From Thermomucor indicae-seudaticae (taxonomy: Eukaryota; Mucoromycota; Mucoromycetes; Mucorales; Lichtheimiaceae): DNA of 64,000 nt. The position numbers and the translations under genes are program-made. The notes beneath the pieces were generated by a model. The model was not told the DNA's origin and ran no database searches. It saw nothing but the letters and a program-made list of their open reading frames with translations. The DNA lies in contig JSYX01000093.1 of the NCBI GenBank assembly GCA_000787465.1, positions 1 through 64,000 of the forward strand, given 5' to 3'. Below are positions 32,643 through 44,903 of the stretch, in pieces; within the stretch, counting starts at the first letter, position 1, and the number at the start of each line of letters is the position of its first letter.

Positions 32643-35371
32643 TCACCATTCGTCCGTTACAGCACCTTCGCTTGCACTCTTTACAGTCATTGCATATCTA
32701 GCCAAGGCACCTTTGGTATACTTTGGTGGCTTCGGCTTCCAGGACTCCTTTCGCTTCTTTAGCTCTTCGTCTGATACGTGTACAGTGATATCTCGTGTCG
32801 TTGCGTCGATTGTAATCATGTCACCATCCTGGACAAGTGCAATTGGACCACCAACTTGTGCTTCAGGGCAAATATGTCCGATAATGAAACCCTACAAACA
32901 ATAAAAAGTGAGTGGCGTTCTTTGGGCATCTGGTTACTGCTTCCGTACGTGAGAAGCACCCGAGAAGCGACCATCTGTAATTAATGCCACATCCTTGCCT
33001 AGGCCGGCACCCATGATGGCTGAAGTAGGTTTTACTACAATACTGCTGTGAGCTTAACGTCATAATCGAGTTTATCATTATATGATACATACACATCTAA
33101 GAACATAAAGCGGGTTATTACAAAATGCTGATGTTAAAATGCCTTCTATTGCTCACCTCTGGCATACCCGGGCCACCTTTGGGACCTTGATACCTTACGA
33201 CGACCACAGAGCCCTTTGGGATCCTGTTTTGTTCCAAAGCGGAAAAGATTTCGTCTTCTTCATCAAAGACGCGAGCTTCGCCAGTGAACTTGAGACCCTC
33301 CTTGCCCGTGATCTTTGCCACAGCGCCCTCTGGAGCCAAGTTACCACGAAGGATAGTCAAGTGACCCGTTGGCTTGATCGGGTTCGACAACGGACGAATA
33401 ATGTCTTGACCATCTGGCAGGCCTTCCACTTCTGCCAGGTTTTCGGCCATGGTTTTGCCTGTAACCGTCATACATTCGCCGTGGATCATTCCGTTTTCCC
33501 AGAGGTACTTGAGAACCGCTGTTACAGAAATAAATGTTAAATCCTTTGCTGTAATGTGCAAAAGTGATATCTGTGCGTACCTGGAATACCGCCAATCTTG
33601 TGTAGGTCCTCCATAACGTATCGTCCGCTGTAGGGAGATGTGAGAATGTTGTTCTAACGAAAGAAAGAGAAAAAGGTTTCCCACCTTGGACGAAGATTGG
33701 CCAGGAAAGGAGTCTTGTCTGAAATCGCTTGGATATCGTCAATCGTTAAAGGAACATTGGCTGCCTTTGCCATGGCCAGCATGTGCAACACAGCATTGGT
33801 TGAACCTGTGTATTTTCGTTCGTTTGTCAGAAAGAGAGAGACCAAACCATTGTCGATCATGTGCTTACCGCCCAACACCATGATCAAGGTAAGAGCATTT
33901 TCAAAGGCTTTGCGGGTCAAGATATCGCTTGGCTTAATGTCTTTTTCGAGAAGGTTACGGATAGCGGGACCAATCTTTAGGCACTCTTGGACCTTGGCTG
34001 GATCTTCGGCAGGAATTGAAGAGCTGTAAGGAAGCGACATACCGAGTGCCTCGATGGCGCTCGACACTTTTTGTATGAGCACCAGGCATTTAGTACCAAC
34101 TTGCTAATCGTTCAATGATGTTTTCGCTTCTTACTTGTGTTGGCCGTGAACCTGTGCATCAGATTAGCATCCAGAGCCAAAAGTAATAGGGCAAAAGTCA
34201 CTTACATGCCACCGCACGCGCCTGCGCCAGGGCATGCATGACGAATAATATCACGTCGTTCTTCTTCATTGATCTTGCCGCTAATGAATTCTCCATTGCA
34301 TTCGAGCGCGTTACCAATATCAATTTCTCTGTTTGCGCATGCGCCAAGGGTGCCTCGACCCTTCTTCATGGTGCCACCGTAGACAACGATGGCAGGACGG
34401 TTCAGACGAGCAATGGCCATCATACAACCAGGCATGTTCTTGTCACAACCCGGCAAGGAAACGTTGGCGTCGTACCACAGTGCGCTCATCACCTTTACAA
34501 CATATGGATGGGGTTGTTATTATTTCTCTCTGAGTCCCGTCCTTCTATGCTTACCGTTTCAATGGAATCAGCAATGATATCACGACTGGGTAATGAAAAC
34601 GACATGCCAGCCGTACCCATCGGTATGGCATCACTCACACCAATCGTGTTGAATTGGGCGCCTACCAGACCAGCCTTCTTGATACTTTCCTTGACCTTGG
34701 CCGCCAGATCATTGATATGCATGTTACATGGGTTACCGTCATAGCCACTATATCAAGAACTTTAGCTCCGATACGGGTGGGTGAGAGGCGGTTCTGTGTC
34801 TTACAAACTGGCAATGCCAACTTGGGCCTTTTTCATGTCTTCGTCTGTGAGACCCGTTGCATAAACTTTGGACAAGCAAGTCAGTTTCTTGTCTTATTCT
34901 TAACGCGACGCCCTTAACAAAGACTTTACGTTGTGCTTGGCCAGCACCGGCAGTAGGTTTTTGGGTAATATTGCGGCTGTACTTGTTCATGACATTACCA
35001 GCCTTGGCGACATCGCGATCGCGCGGGGTTAGCTTGTGGCTAACAGCCGTACCAGAGTTAGTTTTCCCTATATCTCTCTTGTACGTAAAACCCCACAGAC
35101 TCTTACATATGGACTTGACCAACTTCAGAAGCCATCGAGTAGAGTTGGGAGGTTTGTTGTGGATAGTGTAAGGTACGTGTGTGTGTGAAAGAGACGAGGG
35201 AAGTTTGTCTTTTAAATCCCATCCGTTGTCGGGAAACACGATGGTGATACATTCCCCAAACCCAACGATCACTTCCTCCAGGGTCAAACAGATCAACCTC
35301 TTACAAAGACCTAATCTCTCAGGATGCATATAGTGATCTGCTTCAGTACGCTTCTTATAACGCGTCGCCAT
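32643..35371 (-). CDS. ilv3: Dihydroxy-acid dehydratase
   Basis: This is the third enzyme of valine/isoleucine synthesis, an Fe-S dehydratase, mitochondrial in most fungi. About ten exons are traceable. In order: [43 protein letters not shown] and [20 protein letters not shown]. The first cluster Cys follows in [12 protein letters not shown], the second in [15 protein letters not shown]. Then [14 protein letters not shown] (spliced GG|STN), [51 protein letters not shown], and the C-terminus [13 protein letters not shown] before the TGA at 32645-32643. The N-terminus is unresolved: the ATG at 35371 ([14 protein letters not shown]) can be joined in phase through GTAAGAGG to an acceptor near 35070, but it lacks a clear mitochondrial leader and the intron would be long. 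Confidence 0.9.
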
Positions 35372-36381
35372 GCTATAGATAGAGAGATAAATTGAATATA
35401 TCCAAAGATAAGGTATCTGCTTGTTTCAGGGCTGGAGAAACCTCGTCGGGAAATAGGGGAAATTCAATGCCCTAAGCGCGTTCGCCGTAAACATTCTCTG
35501 ACTCATTGAGGGTGGCCGGCTCCTCGGGTGAAAGATTTCGCGCCCATCTGTGATCTCCTCTTCATTTTATGGCTAGCACGAATTTGTCGTATCCAATTGT
35601 ACGTTCTCACGGAGACGCAATGCTGTGACAGCAACAGAGCATAGACCGCAAACGAAGAGAAAAATGCGACAGAAGAAAGAAAGTAATGGACACCACCGGA
35701 TCAAAAAAGAAGTATCTAGAGGTTAATGAGGTAACAAAATAGGCTCAGTGGTTGAAGATAACGCGAACGAAGAAGGTGTTTGCTTGGGTCATAACCAGGT
35801 ACGGCATTAGAGGGCTGTCCATGGAAGATAACGCGCCTATAGTAATTCAGAAGATGTGTGAAATGGACGAAATAACGGTGGAATAAGGCTGCCGCGTATC
35901 TGAACAAGTCGAGACTTTGTGTAAACCTAGAAACGAGAGTAAAGGGTCTCAGTCTAGGTCGCGCGTTGTCAGACTCCCCATTTGAGGATACATTCCACCA
36001 GACAGTGGTCTAATGCTGTGGGGACTATTCTCCAGGCTCTTTCCAAGTTCGTGTAAAGGCTTTTGTTCCTGTATATGAAAGGCAGTTTCGGAAACGCCGT
36101 TGGTCGTCATAAAAAGACAATTAAGGTTTCCACTGTGTGTTCTGCAAGCTGTCTTTGGCGGGACCTAACGTACTGATTTTTGGCATATGTCAATAGTTAC
36201 CTCAACGAAAGAACTCTCTAACGTTTTCCGTGAAGGTTGATGAGAATAGGGATAATGAACGTATGATGAGGAGTATACAAGGATCTTTGCATTGCATACA
36301 CTTCAAATGAAAAGCTCTGTCGGTGAACGAATTCCGTCGAAAAGGTGGTCCCAGCCAGGCAGCCGAAAAAAACACACACAC
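35372..36381. other. Divergent intergenic region, no gene seen
   Basis: About 1 kb lies between the dehydratase and the tandem-RRM gene. Only short frames without family features are present. Confidence 0.5.
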
Positions 36382-37427
36382 ATGGCGAGTCGATCGATTG
36401 TCACAACCATTGTACGTCAGCGAGCAGCATTAGGAGCTATTCGATTCAGCACACCACAACAACGATGGTTCCAAGTTTCAGCGTCCTGTTTACAGACAGA
36501 AAAGCAAGCAGGTGCCAAAGCCCTGAGCAATAGAGTCATCGGTATAGACATTGTCTCTTCAATAAACGGAGCACATTGAACCATGTCGAGCTAATGAAAT
36601 GTCTAGCCAAAGTACGAAAGGAGCGCAACATTGTTGCCGAGGAACCTACGCGGTTCATTTTCGTCGAAGCGTTGCCTGCCACTGCTACTCCGGAAGACAT
36701 CCGAAAGCTTGCCCGAGAAGCATTTCCCAATGGTGACAAGAGTATCAGCGAGAGTAAGTTGATGAGGCAGAATAAACTGTGGGACTTCCGCTTCTGACGT
36801 AGACGTGGAATGAACTGTAGTTGTGTTTGTACGTGGCGACACTTTTGACGTAACGGGCAACTGCTATGTGGCCATGGATAAGCCAGAGGACGCCCAGCGG
36901 TTAATAGAATACGGCCATTTGCGTATGGTTGGTGGTAACGTTGTGCGCATGTCCCACGTAAGTGTTTCTTGGCCCTTCCACCAGTTTATTAGGTAACTTA
37001 TTGTCTTATGTGTGTACGTGTATAGGTAAAGAACATTGCGGATAAGGCACGCAAGCCACAACTCATGTCAGCTGATGGCACAAGTGCTTCAGGGCGCTCA
37101 GTACTCTTTGTAGGACTTCCTCCGATGACCCAGCCCACTCATTTGCTAGGTTTCCTGAGGGCAAGGAATTTTTACCCTGAAGATGGGACAGTCGACAGTG
37201 TGATACGATTGGAAACGTAAGTGTTTTGTGTGTATTCTCTCATTCGAAAGGAGCGGGACTTTCTAATGTGGGACAATAGTAAAAAGTCTGCCACTGTATC
37301 CAAATTCCTAGTAAGATTCGACTCTGAAACAGAAGCATGGAGAGCTGTCCGGACATTCCATAACTATGACTTTGTACTGAGCAAACGCAATCAAACGTTT
37401 CGACTTCAGGCCTCCGTCGTTTACTAG
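36382..37427 (+). CDS. Mitochondrial tandem-RRM RNA-binding protein
   Basis: Five exons, 36382-36541, 36607-36753, 36821-36957, 37026-37216 and 37280-37427, give 260 residues. The first 40 residues (MASRSIVTTIVRQRAALGAI ... QQRWFQVSASC) are Arg/Ser-rich without acids, a strong mitochondrial presequence. Two RRM-like folds follow: RFIFVEALPATATPEDIRKL with IVFVRGDTFDVTGNCYVAM, and SVLFVGLPPMTQPTHLLGFL with VSKFLVRFDSETEAWRAV. Aromatic RNP1 residues are partly replaced, so RNA binding may be divergent. The likely role is mitochondrial mRNA handling or translation; no named orthologue is claimed. The upstream in-frame Met at 36292 is rejected because the leader begins at 36382. Confidence 0.75.
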
Positions 37428-37926
37428 ACTTTCTTTCCCTCCTCTTTGTCTTGTCCCACATATCATCTAATTGTACAGTACAGCTAACTATTAGAGATGC
37501 ATGATAGATCCTTTTTCATTTCCACAAATTCCACTAAAGTCTTGTTGCGTTTCATAATAGTCGTTGATTCACCTCGTCCTATATCTACATATCCACCAGT
37601 AATTGGCTGTAATTGATAAATCACAAAGCTTCGAGATCTGATTTTGTGATGACCGGAAAGACATGAAATAACCAGGGTGCTTACATCTATCTACCGGTGC
37701 TTTTAGGTTTATTGGCTAATATGGCATAACTGGCCGTCCTTTCGACAACACTTAGAGGTGTATGCTGTGGGGCAAAGAAATAGTATAAACGAGGTACTTT
37801 TGTAAAAGTGGAGTTATAATGGAGAAGATATGCGTTTTGGGTGTGGGAGAGTAACAAAGCAAAGAGAAATGTGAATAATTTTCCGAGACGTAGGGGAATA
37901 TGATACAGGTATAGTCTTACATGACG
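37428..37926. other. Convergent 3' intergenic region
   Basis: This lies between the ends of the RRM and stress-protein genes. AT-rich, no open frame of note. Confidence 0.55.
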
Positions 37927-39025
37927 TTAAACGGAGAATCGATGGCTGTTACGAATGCGATACAGAATTCGTTTGAACCAATTGCCCAAAGACTCCGTTC
38001 TGTTTCCAATAAGCCGTCGACGACGAAAGAATTCTTGAACGTCCGGTTGAGGATCGGAAGCAGACCGCCCGGAAAGAGGAAAGCTCTCGACTCTGCCATG
38101 GGTCGGTCGAAACGGGACAAAGGAGACAGGTACGTTATGTCGTAGCAAGGACGGTCCAAAAAGACCTGCGGCTGTAAACGTGTGTCTCATTGCACTGCTG
38201 CTACGGGAATTGACAACGACCAATGATGGCGAATAAAGTTCTAACTAACATTTCGGTTACTAAAAGAACCTTTGGATCCAAGGCACGCACTTTCTGACAC
38301 TTGCCATCGAATCAATCACTACCTCGACTGGGTCCAAAGATACTTCGACCACAACGCTGACCTGATCGCGTATTAATAAACTGCATAACACATGCAATGT
38401 AAGGAAAAAAGTGATTTCCATCTTACTTCTACAGAACGGACAAGTTTAACAACACTTTCCAACAATTCTTTTGCCTTTTCCTTGGCTGTAACTTTCTGAA
38501 ATACAGCTTTCCAAGCGACGATAATCCCAGTTTAGACTCGCGCGTAACATGAGACAAGGTCGGATATACTTACCTGGAAGGCTGACGCCAACTACCACCA
38601 CTTCATCGCCGTTGCAGGCCAGACTCTAATACATAAACTTCAAATGTCAGAAATAGTCCGATCAACAATAACGATAACCTTATTCACACCTGCAGTGTAT
38701 ATTCGATCGCCCAAGTCTCGTCTGCATCCGCATTCACGAGAACCATAAATGTGCGTGGTCTTCTCGATCTCTCATACTTTTTGGTGACAAAATGTATCGA
38801 ACATGTTCGTCCCTGGTGTGTTGCTGATCCATCCACCGGCACCTTGTCAAACGATACCCGGCGAACAAATTCACGGTCGCTTTCTGATTGAAATGATAGT
38901 CTGCTTTCCCGTGATGGTGACCTTCGCGGTCGATTTTGGTGCCTTTCAGGGGTCGATAGCGGGTGCGCAGGCTCTTCAATAGTAATATGTTGTTGCTGGT
39001 GTTCTTCTGAGGAATGGTTATCCAT
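37927..39025 (-). CDS. Universal stress protein (UspA) domain protein
   Basis: The ATG at 39025 starts a Gln/His/Ser-rich leader (MDNHSSEEHQQQHITIEE) leading to FVRRVSFDKVPVDG, a fungal Usp lead-in. The Usp fold then starts with RTFMVLVNADADETWAIEYTL. Further exons read SLACNGDEVVVVGVSLP, KVTAKEKAKELLESVVKLVR and DQVSVVVEVSLDPVEVVIDS. The last reads PSLVVVNSRSSSAM ... SLLRHNVPVSFVPFRP, equivalent to the nucleotide-binding G-x-G/S strand of UspA, though here as NSRSSS. It has a basic tail to the stop at 37927. Not all exon borders were fixed. The role in stress response is inferred from family only. Confidence 0.72.
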
Positions 39026-39336
39026 TAGGTGAAAGAGAAATGAAAAAATTGTAAAGGCAGGAGAATTTTTTATTTGTTAAAGACGCACTCAACAGAAAAA
39101 TAATGCCACGCAGATTGCTGCCGGTTATTGCTTTCTCTTTTCTTCCTAACCTTCACTCTATTTTCGTAACAAGAGAAATCTGCAATAAAAAGACATTGTA
39201 TAATTCACAAAGTTTAATGTACAACAAGCAACTTTTAAGAGCAGATTAGGACGAGTAAAAAGCAAGAAATGCGTTATCTACAGGTTGTGAGGACAGAAAA
39301 AAAAGCAGAGGAAACGATATGTAAAAGGCAACAGTT

Positions 39337-40271
39337 TCAAGCGGTCGGACTAGGAGCACGGCTATTGTAACGCGATGAAGACGGCGAAGAAGTCACGGGC
39401 GTCAAAGGATGTTCGCTTGCATCCATCATTGGATAGTCATCCGTCGTCTGTACATGCATTAAACCATCCAAATGTGAGTGAGCCATATGATATTTCAGAC
39501 CGCTCATTTGCTTGTATCGCTTCCGGCAACTCGCAACAGGACATCTGAATGGCTTTGCATTGTCATCGTCTTGGTCTCCTTGATGTCCATGTTCCCTATG
39601 ATATTTCAAACCATTCGCATTCTTGTACGACTTGTAACAGCCAGGCACTGGGCATTTGTATGGTTTCTCCTGCGGTTCGGAAAGAGCCAAAGGAGCCACT
39701 GGACGAAACGCACTGCTGCGATGCGATGATATCAGTTGATTCGTCGTCGTCGTCGTTGCTGTCGTCAATTCCGTCACTTCAAAAACTCCCTCTTCTTCTG
39801 AGGATGTAACTGGCATCAGGCCAGGATCTGTGGTTGTCTGTGGCGGTTCAGTCGGTACTTGCCGAAACATGGGTGGGAAAGCTGGCTCTGCATTGTCCCG
39901 TGGCAGCGATTGACCATAATGTGTTTCCTCATAATGGCGCAATAAATGATGCAGATCTCGCATCCGCTGATTGCAACAAATAAGGTCACGATAAAAAGCA
40001 TTTTCGAGTTCTTGCCGGTGAACAAAGCTGTCTCGATGCTGTGTATTGAAACTAGAAGCAATCGGAGGAGATAAGGACCATTCTGGCCCTTGCGAGCTGG
40101 ATGCCGTCGCGATGGGTATGGGTCTAAAAACGTAGATCCGGCCCGGTTAGCATCTTTGTTTGCAGTAGAAAAGGGGCTCATGCAATTACACTGCTAAATT
40201 AGTCCCAGACGTGCTAGATACTTCCTGAAATGCACTATGACTCGAACGAGGATCTTGAGACCCAGACATCA
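39337..40271 (-). CDS. SFP1-like C2H2 zinc finger regulator
   Basis: The main exon (40124-39337) carries two C2H2 fingers, YKCPVPGCYKSYKNANGLKYH and FRCPVASCRKRYKQMSGLKYH (each given in part), separated by an acidic linker. The NGLKYH pattern is characteristic of Sfp1, a regulator of ribosome biogenesis and cell size. Upstream is a conserved-looking helical segment, QELENAFYRDLICCNQRMRD, extending to LLRHYEETH. A small first exon is likely, starting at 40271 (MMSGSQDPRSSHSAFQE); its donor is not certain. The tail is Ser/Pro-rich. Probably nuclear. Confidence 0.8.
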
Positions 40272-42055
40272 TTGATTAAAACCGGCAAGAGAGAAAGGGC
40301 ATGGGACAACAGTAGCCGGCGGAAGTTTTCGGGGACTTAATCCTGAAACAGAATCTCCAGTGGGTCAGTTTCAAGGAAGCGGTTTGACGGAACCCCCCTT
40401 TAGGACTGTAAGTCGCATTCATAAAATCAAGAAAGTCATTTAAAGCGATTATGGGCGAACCCATGTACACGGAAGGCGAGTAGTTTCGGGATCGCAAAAC
40501 ACCAGGACAGCTTAGCCTCTTGGTACAGGAAGTTATCAGGAAAGTGTTCTCGGCCTTCCAAAGAAGCGGTGAAGAACGAGTATTCCGAACGCGCTGCATG
40601 CCTTACGACACGTGTAAAGAGAGCGAAGCAAATTTCCACGAGCAATAGAAGATGCAATGCAACAACGTCACGGTGCGTTCTTCTGTGCTTGTTCAATGCC
40701 CTGCTGGAAATGTGCCTCATGCTCCAACAGGGCTCAAGATCACCTGTTCGGGTGGAGACATCCAGTTCCAACGACACGGGCTTTCCGAGATCTCCGAGAG
40801 AAGGTTTTGGATGTTTTCATCCAGATGGGATGCGCGGAGCCCACTGGCCACGCAAAACTGGACGGCAGAAACGGAGGACCCAGCAATCCATCGCAGTATC
40901 GAGGTCGCCTCAGACGCCCAAGATGGACGCGTACTACGGGAGCCTTTTTGGTCCTCCATTACAGAACGTCTGGGAGCCAGGATCCAGGATTTGAAAGCGT
41001 CTCAAAGCCAGAAGCAGGCGCCGACCGGTAACGGGACGACTCAGGTTAGAAATCGGTGAGACATGGGGTTTCTCATCGGTAAGTCTTTGTAGTAAAGTAC
41101 GAGTAATTAAAGTCGATGTTTCTTACGGCAAGAGGTTTTGTCATAGGCAATGGTAAACATGGTCGTCGTCCTTCCTTATGCTTTTACATCATGTTCTTCT
41201 TGTTCTCCTTTTATGTCACTTGCTATGTAGCTTATGTACTACAGTAATAGATTTCTAAGCGCCTGATTATGAGAGCAAGGATATATACATTTACTCTACT
41301 ATTGAGTACTACGGGGATATAGCTTTGACGCAGAAAGCAAACACTTTGCAGTACTCACTACGCGGATTTGGTGTGACGCAAAAATGGCATTCCAAGCCAA
41401 CGAAACGTTCCTTTCGTTGATGAGGGCGGTCTGATGCAAGCCCAGTATCGATTACTTTCGAATACCCAGAGCAACTTTCACATCTTTCCGTGTACAGGGG
41501 AGCGCGATTTGCAGGTGCCATATTGCAAAAGGGTTGATATTTAAGCGTCCTTAAACGAGAAAGAAAGAAGAACGAGAGGATTGCTAGTTAGCGCGTATAG
41601 TTCCCACAAAGATTGGCCATCGAGACAATGAACCAGTTAGGATGGGAGAAGGTTACTAATAACCCCAATGCTTTACACTCATTTACATGGTCTCCACGCG
41701 AAACACTAAGCTGCGCTTTCACCTTTAGACAGTTAGTAGAAGTAACGTATCAAAGAACGAGTAAAATATGCACGTATCAAGTCAACCAGAAACAGGCGTG
41801 GTGCAGCCGCTGGAGGATCATGGGTTTCATGAAAGTCTTAAGCCATTCGACCTCAATCCAGGGCAAGAAAACATTGAACACGACAGTGTTCTTCTGAACG
41901 TAGGATTCCGTAGTGTGGACGAGTACCTACAGATGTTTAAAAGCTGATGGGCCCCTGCTTGACTATCACTAGGTACGACAATGACTATTACGTGTCGCCA
42001 ATGTGGTTAATAGGACAGAAGGATCAGACAGAGAGCAAAAAATTTCTTTTTGTTC
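40272..42055. other. Gene-poor stretch with unresolved open frames
   Basis: Between 40569 and 41059 all three plus frames are open for over 120 codons, which reflects local GC content more than coding. No family was recognised, though an old retroelement end is possible. At 41628-41948 a possible small two-exon gene starts MNQLGWEKVTNNPNALHSFT and ends with VGFRSVDEYLQMFKS, but the splicing was not settled. 41060-41610 holds nothing recognised. Confidence 0.35.
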
Positions 42056-43031
42056 ATGGCAGATCCCTTTGGTTTTGACTTTGACGACAGCGATTTTGTT
42101 CAGAAAGAGGAACGGAAGATTCCAGAGCAAAAGGCGTATGTCGCCAAACAAGAGACGGACGGGGCAAGTAGACTGAGATCTTGACAGATCATGTCGGCCT
42201 TTAGCGCTAACAGTGTGGGGTGAGCAGTGGTTTCTTGAGTTTAGCGATTACGATACATTGATGCAAGAAAGGCATGGACCGAATCAGCTTCTGAGCATCA
42301 TTTCACACCATTACCTTTATAAGCGGTACGATCGCGCACTTGAGGGAGCTTTAGCGTACCTTCGGATCGTCGATGCTGGTCATGCCAAGGTATCCAACAC
42401 ACGAGAGGCGACAGAAATGGCAATCCATGCAGCCGTCAAACTGGGTCGCTTAGACGTGGCTGAAAAGCTGCTCGAGAGAAAGCAAACGACTATCGAACCC
42501 GGGTTCTTGCTGGTTCAAGGCTCGGTGTACAAGCTTTGTGGACGTTGGGGTGCTGCTCTTTCAAGTCTAGTTCGTTATAGCCAGTTCCGAAGGATGGACT
42601 ATGTCGCTTGGGAGCACATCGCATCCTGCTTTTATCAACAAGGCCAAACCGACACCAATAGCAGTAGTATTAATAACCATATGAGCTTTCATATTGCGTC
42701 CCTGGCAATTGGGCGTGCGCTACGCATCATGACATCAAGTCGGTGGGCATTGTCCATTGATTTTGTACGACGACGGTACGAACGGAACCTGAGCAATCTT
42801 CAGGACCTAGCAAGGAAGATTGAAGCTGCTGGCGGTGAGACTGAGGCTTTTATAGCATGGATGCAACAACAGCAAGACCTGTCTCCGGAGCGACTTGCCT
42901 CGGTTGGCCTCGCGGCGTATGATACCCAGGATATTAAATACGTCTATCTAGAATGGTTGAAAAGGCACACCAGCGGCGACCAAGAAGCGGAGGACGAAGA
43001 ACGCGAAGATAGACCTGTACGAGATTTATAG
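42056..43031 (+). CDS. TPR-like helical repeat protein, function unknown
   Basis: Exons 42056-42167 and 42214-43031 give 309 residues. The acidic N-terminus (MADPFGFDFDDSDFVQKEER) leads, across the splice, to GAMWGEQWFLEFSDYDTLM and then paired helices (YKRYDRALEGALAYLRIV, EMAIHAAVKLGRLDVAEKLL, VQGSVYKLCGRWGAALSSLV) typical of TPR or related solenoids. The C-terminus is a Glu/Asp/Arg tail. I recognise no orthologue. The gap between helices 6 and 7 has a low-complexity TDTNSSSINNH loop. Confidence 0.65.
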
Positions 43032-43234
43032 AAGCAGACAGCTAATGACTATTGTGCGCTATACTTCAGGCATGGATGCGATGCAGGAGCAATTGGAGAT
43101 TTATTCTTGTGCGTCTCGAGGAAAGAAAACAAGGAAACCGCGACAAGGACAGAAAAAGAAGGCGGGATATGTTTAATATATATAGATGAGCGACCAATAA
43201 GGTTGAGCGATGGGGACCATATATCACGTCGTCT

Positions 43235-44448
43235 CTACTCTTGATTTTCCTCTTCGTTTTTGTTAGTTTTTTCAGCTTTATCACCATCTGCAGACACCAG
43301 CATGAGCTACCATGTTTCCAAGTCCGATATAGAATCACTTGCCTTCCTGCAGATCTGAAGTCCAAAGAGTCAAGTTGTCTCTTAGAAGCTGCATGATCAG
43401 CGTTGAGTCCTTGTAAGATTCTTCGCTCAGGGTGTCGAGCTCTGCAATAGCGTCATCGAATGCCTGCTTGGCGAGATGGCAGGCACTGTCGGGCGAGTTC
43501 ATGATTTCATAGTAGAACACGGAGAAGTTGAGAGCCAGACCGAGTCGGATAGGGTGAGTGGTAGCCAAATCGACTTGAGCGACGTCGGTTGCAGTCTTGT
43601 AAGCTTCGTGAGCAGAGTTTGCGGCGTTGGTGCGCTCCTCTCCAGTTGCATACTCGGCAACGTAGCGGTGGTAGTCGCCCTTCCTGTATTTGGGTAGCAC
43701 GAAGGTGTCACAAACCCACACACAAAACGAAACAAAACTGGTGAAAAAGTATAACCTACATCTTGTAGTAGAACACCTTGGCCTCTCCCTCAGCAGCAGA
43801 AGGGATCAAGTACTCATTCAGAAGCTGAAGAATGTCATTGCAGACCTCGTACAGCTCACTTTCGATCTTTTTGCGGTATCCCTTAATCTTGGCCACCTGC
43901 GCCTCGTGGCCTTTGCTTTCTTCCTTTTGTTCGATGGAGGACACAATCCGCCACGACGCACGGCGTGCACCAATCACGTTCTTGTACGCGACAGACAGGA
44001 GATTTCGCTCTTCAACAGACAGGTCGACGCCCATCTACCATTATCTTTTGAGTAAAGGATGCAGGAACCCTTAACCGGTCTGCTTACCTTGGCCACTTCC
44101 TTCATATATTGGACCATTTCTGTTAAATCATCGTCATGTGAGAAAAATTAAGCTACAAAGTCTGTGAGAACGTCATACCATCATAGCGCTCTGCCTGCTC
44201 GGCAATCTTGGCCATATAAACCTGTTGGAGAAGAATAGTTGAAGAGACCAGTGTTCTTTATTGTATAGGACGAGTACAGTGTGTTTGCTGCGTTTCATCT
44301 CGAAGTCTTGTCATGACCGAATGAAACTTGTTCTTACCTTATCTTCGCGTTCCTACATGTCAAAAGAATGATCAGGTTCGAGATAACGAGATGGAGGGGC
44401 CAAGCAAGGTAAGACTGTGCCCTGAGATTTACAACTTACAGTGGACAT
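43235..44448 (-). CDS. 14-3-3 protein
   Basis: This is a phosphoserine-binding dimeric adaptor in the cytosol. Seven exons, 44448-44440, 44352-44338, 44221-44179, 44119-44088, 44034-43760, 43683-43343 and 43287-43235, give 255 residues. The first two coding exons are 9 and 15 nt. Ligand-binding residues occur in [25 protein letters not shown] and [12 protein letters not shown]. The last intron starts with GC (GAAG|GCAAGT); splicing it adds an acidic tail, [17 protein letters not shown]. If it is retained, the protein ends DLQEGK with a stop inside the intron. The spliced form has the acidic tail expected for fungal 14-3-3 proteins. Confidence 0.95.
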
Positions 44449-44903
44449 GCTTAAAATGTGATGCGTGCGTACGAGATGAAAGTGAGTGAGAGAGAAGCAG
44501 CGGGTAAAAAAAAGAGAAGAGAGGATGCCCCAGCCCACACACACACAGAAAGTACCAGAAGTTAAGTTGTCGTCACTCTCTTTAGGTCGCACAAGTGGTT
44601 TTGCCCCTCTTTTAACTAAACATATCACCCCCATCAAGGAGAAGGGGCAGAGAGAAACGGAAAGGAAGGGAGGCTCTCTCTGCCTTCCAAGTCGGTCAAC
44701 GACTTACTAAGTTGATCTGCTTAGTATTCAGCCTTCTTTTAGATGAAGTAGAATCATTGTCTTTAGAAGGGGAGCAAGGTTTGATTCACAGGGAAACCTT
44801 TTTTAGGCTACTGCTGCATGATGCTCGGAACGAGATCCAGCAGGAGAAGTAAGTTCCGGTTCATTTTGGCCCTGCAGCTCTCACTGATTTACACGCATAT
44901 ATC
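44449..44903. other. 14-3-3 promoter and MFS 3' region
   Basis: Purine-rich tracts (GAGAGAG and the AAAAAAGAGAAGAGAGG region near 44500) lie just upstream of the 14-3-3 start. No gene seen. Confidence 0.5.

Noticed and set aside
36292..36381. Upstream Met of the tandem-RRM gene
   Set aside because: The mitochondrial-type leader starts at 36382; the upstream part has no leader character.
40569..41059. Three overlapping plus frames of over 120 codons
   Set aside because: All frames are open at once, which points to base composition; no family signature in any of them.
43335..43343. 14-3-3 stop after DLQEGK as the only C-terminus
   Set aside because: A strong GCAAGT donor and a downstream acidic exon in phase make this the unspliced form, not the main end.
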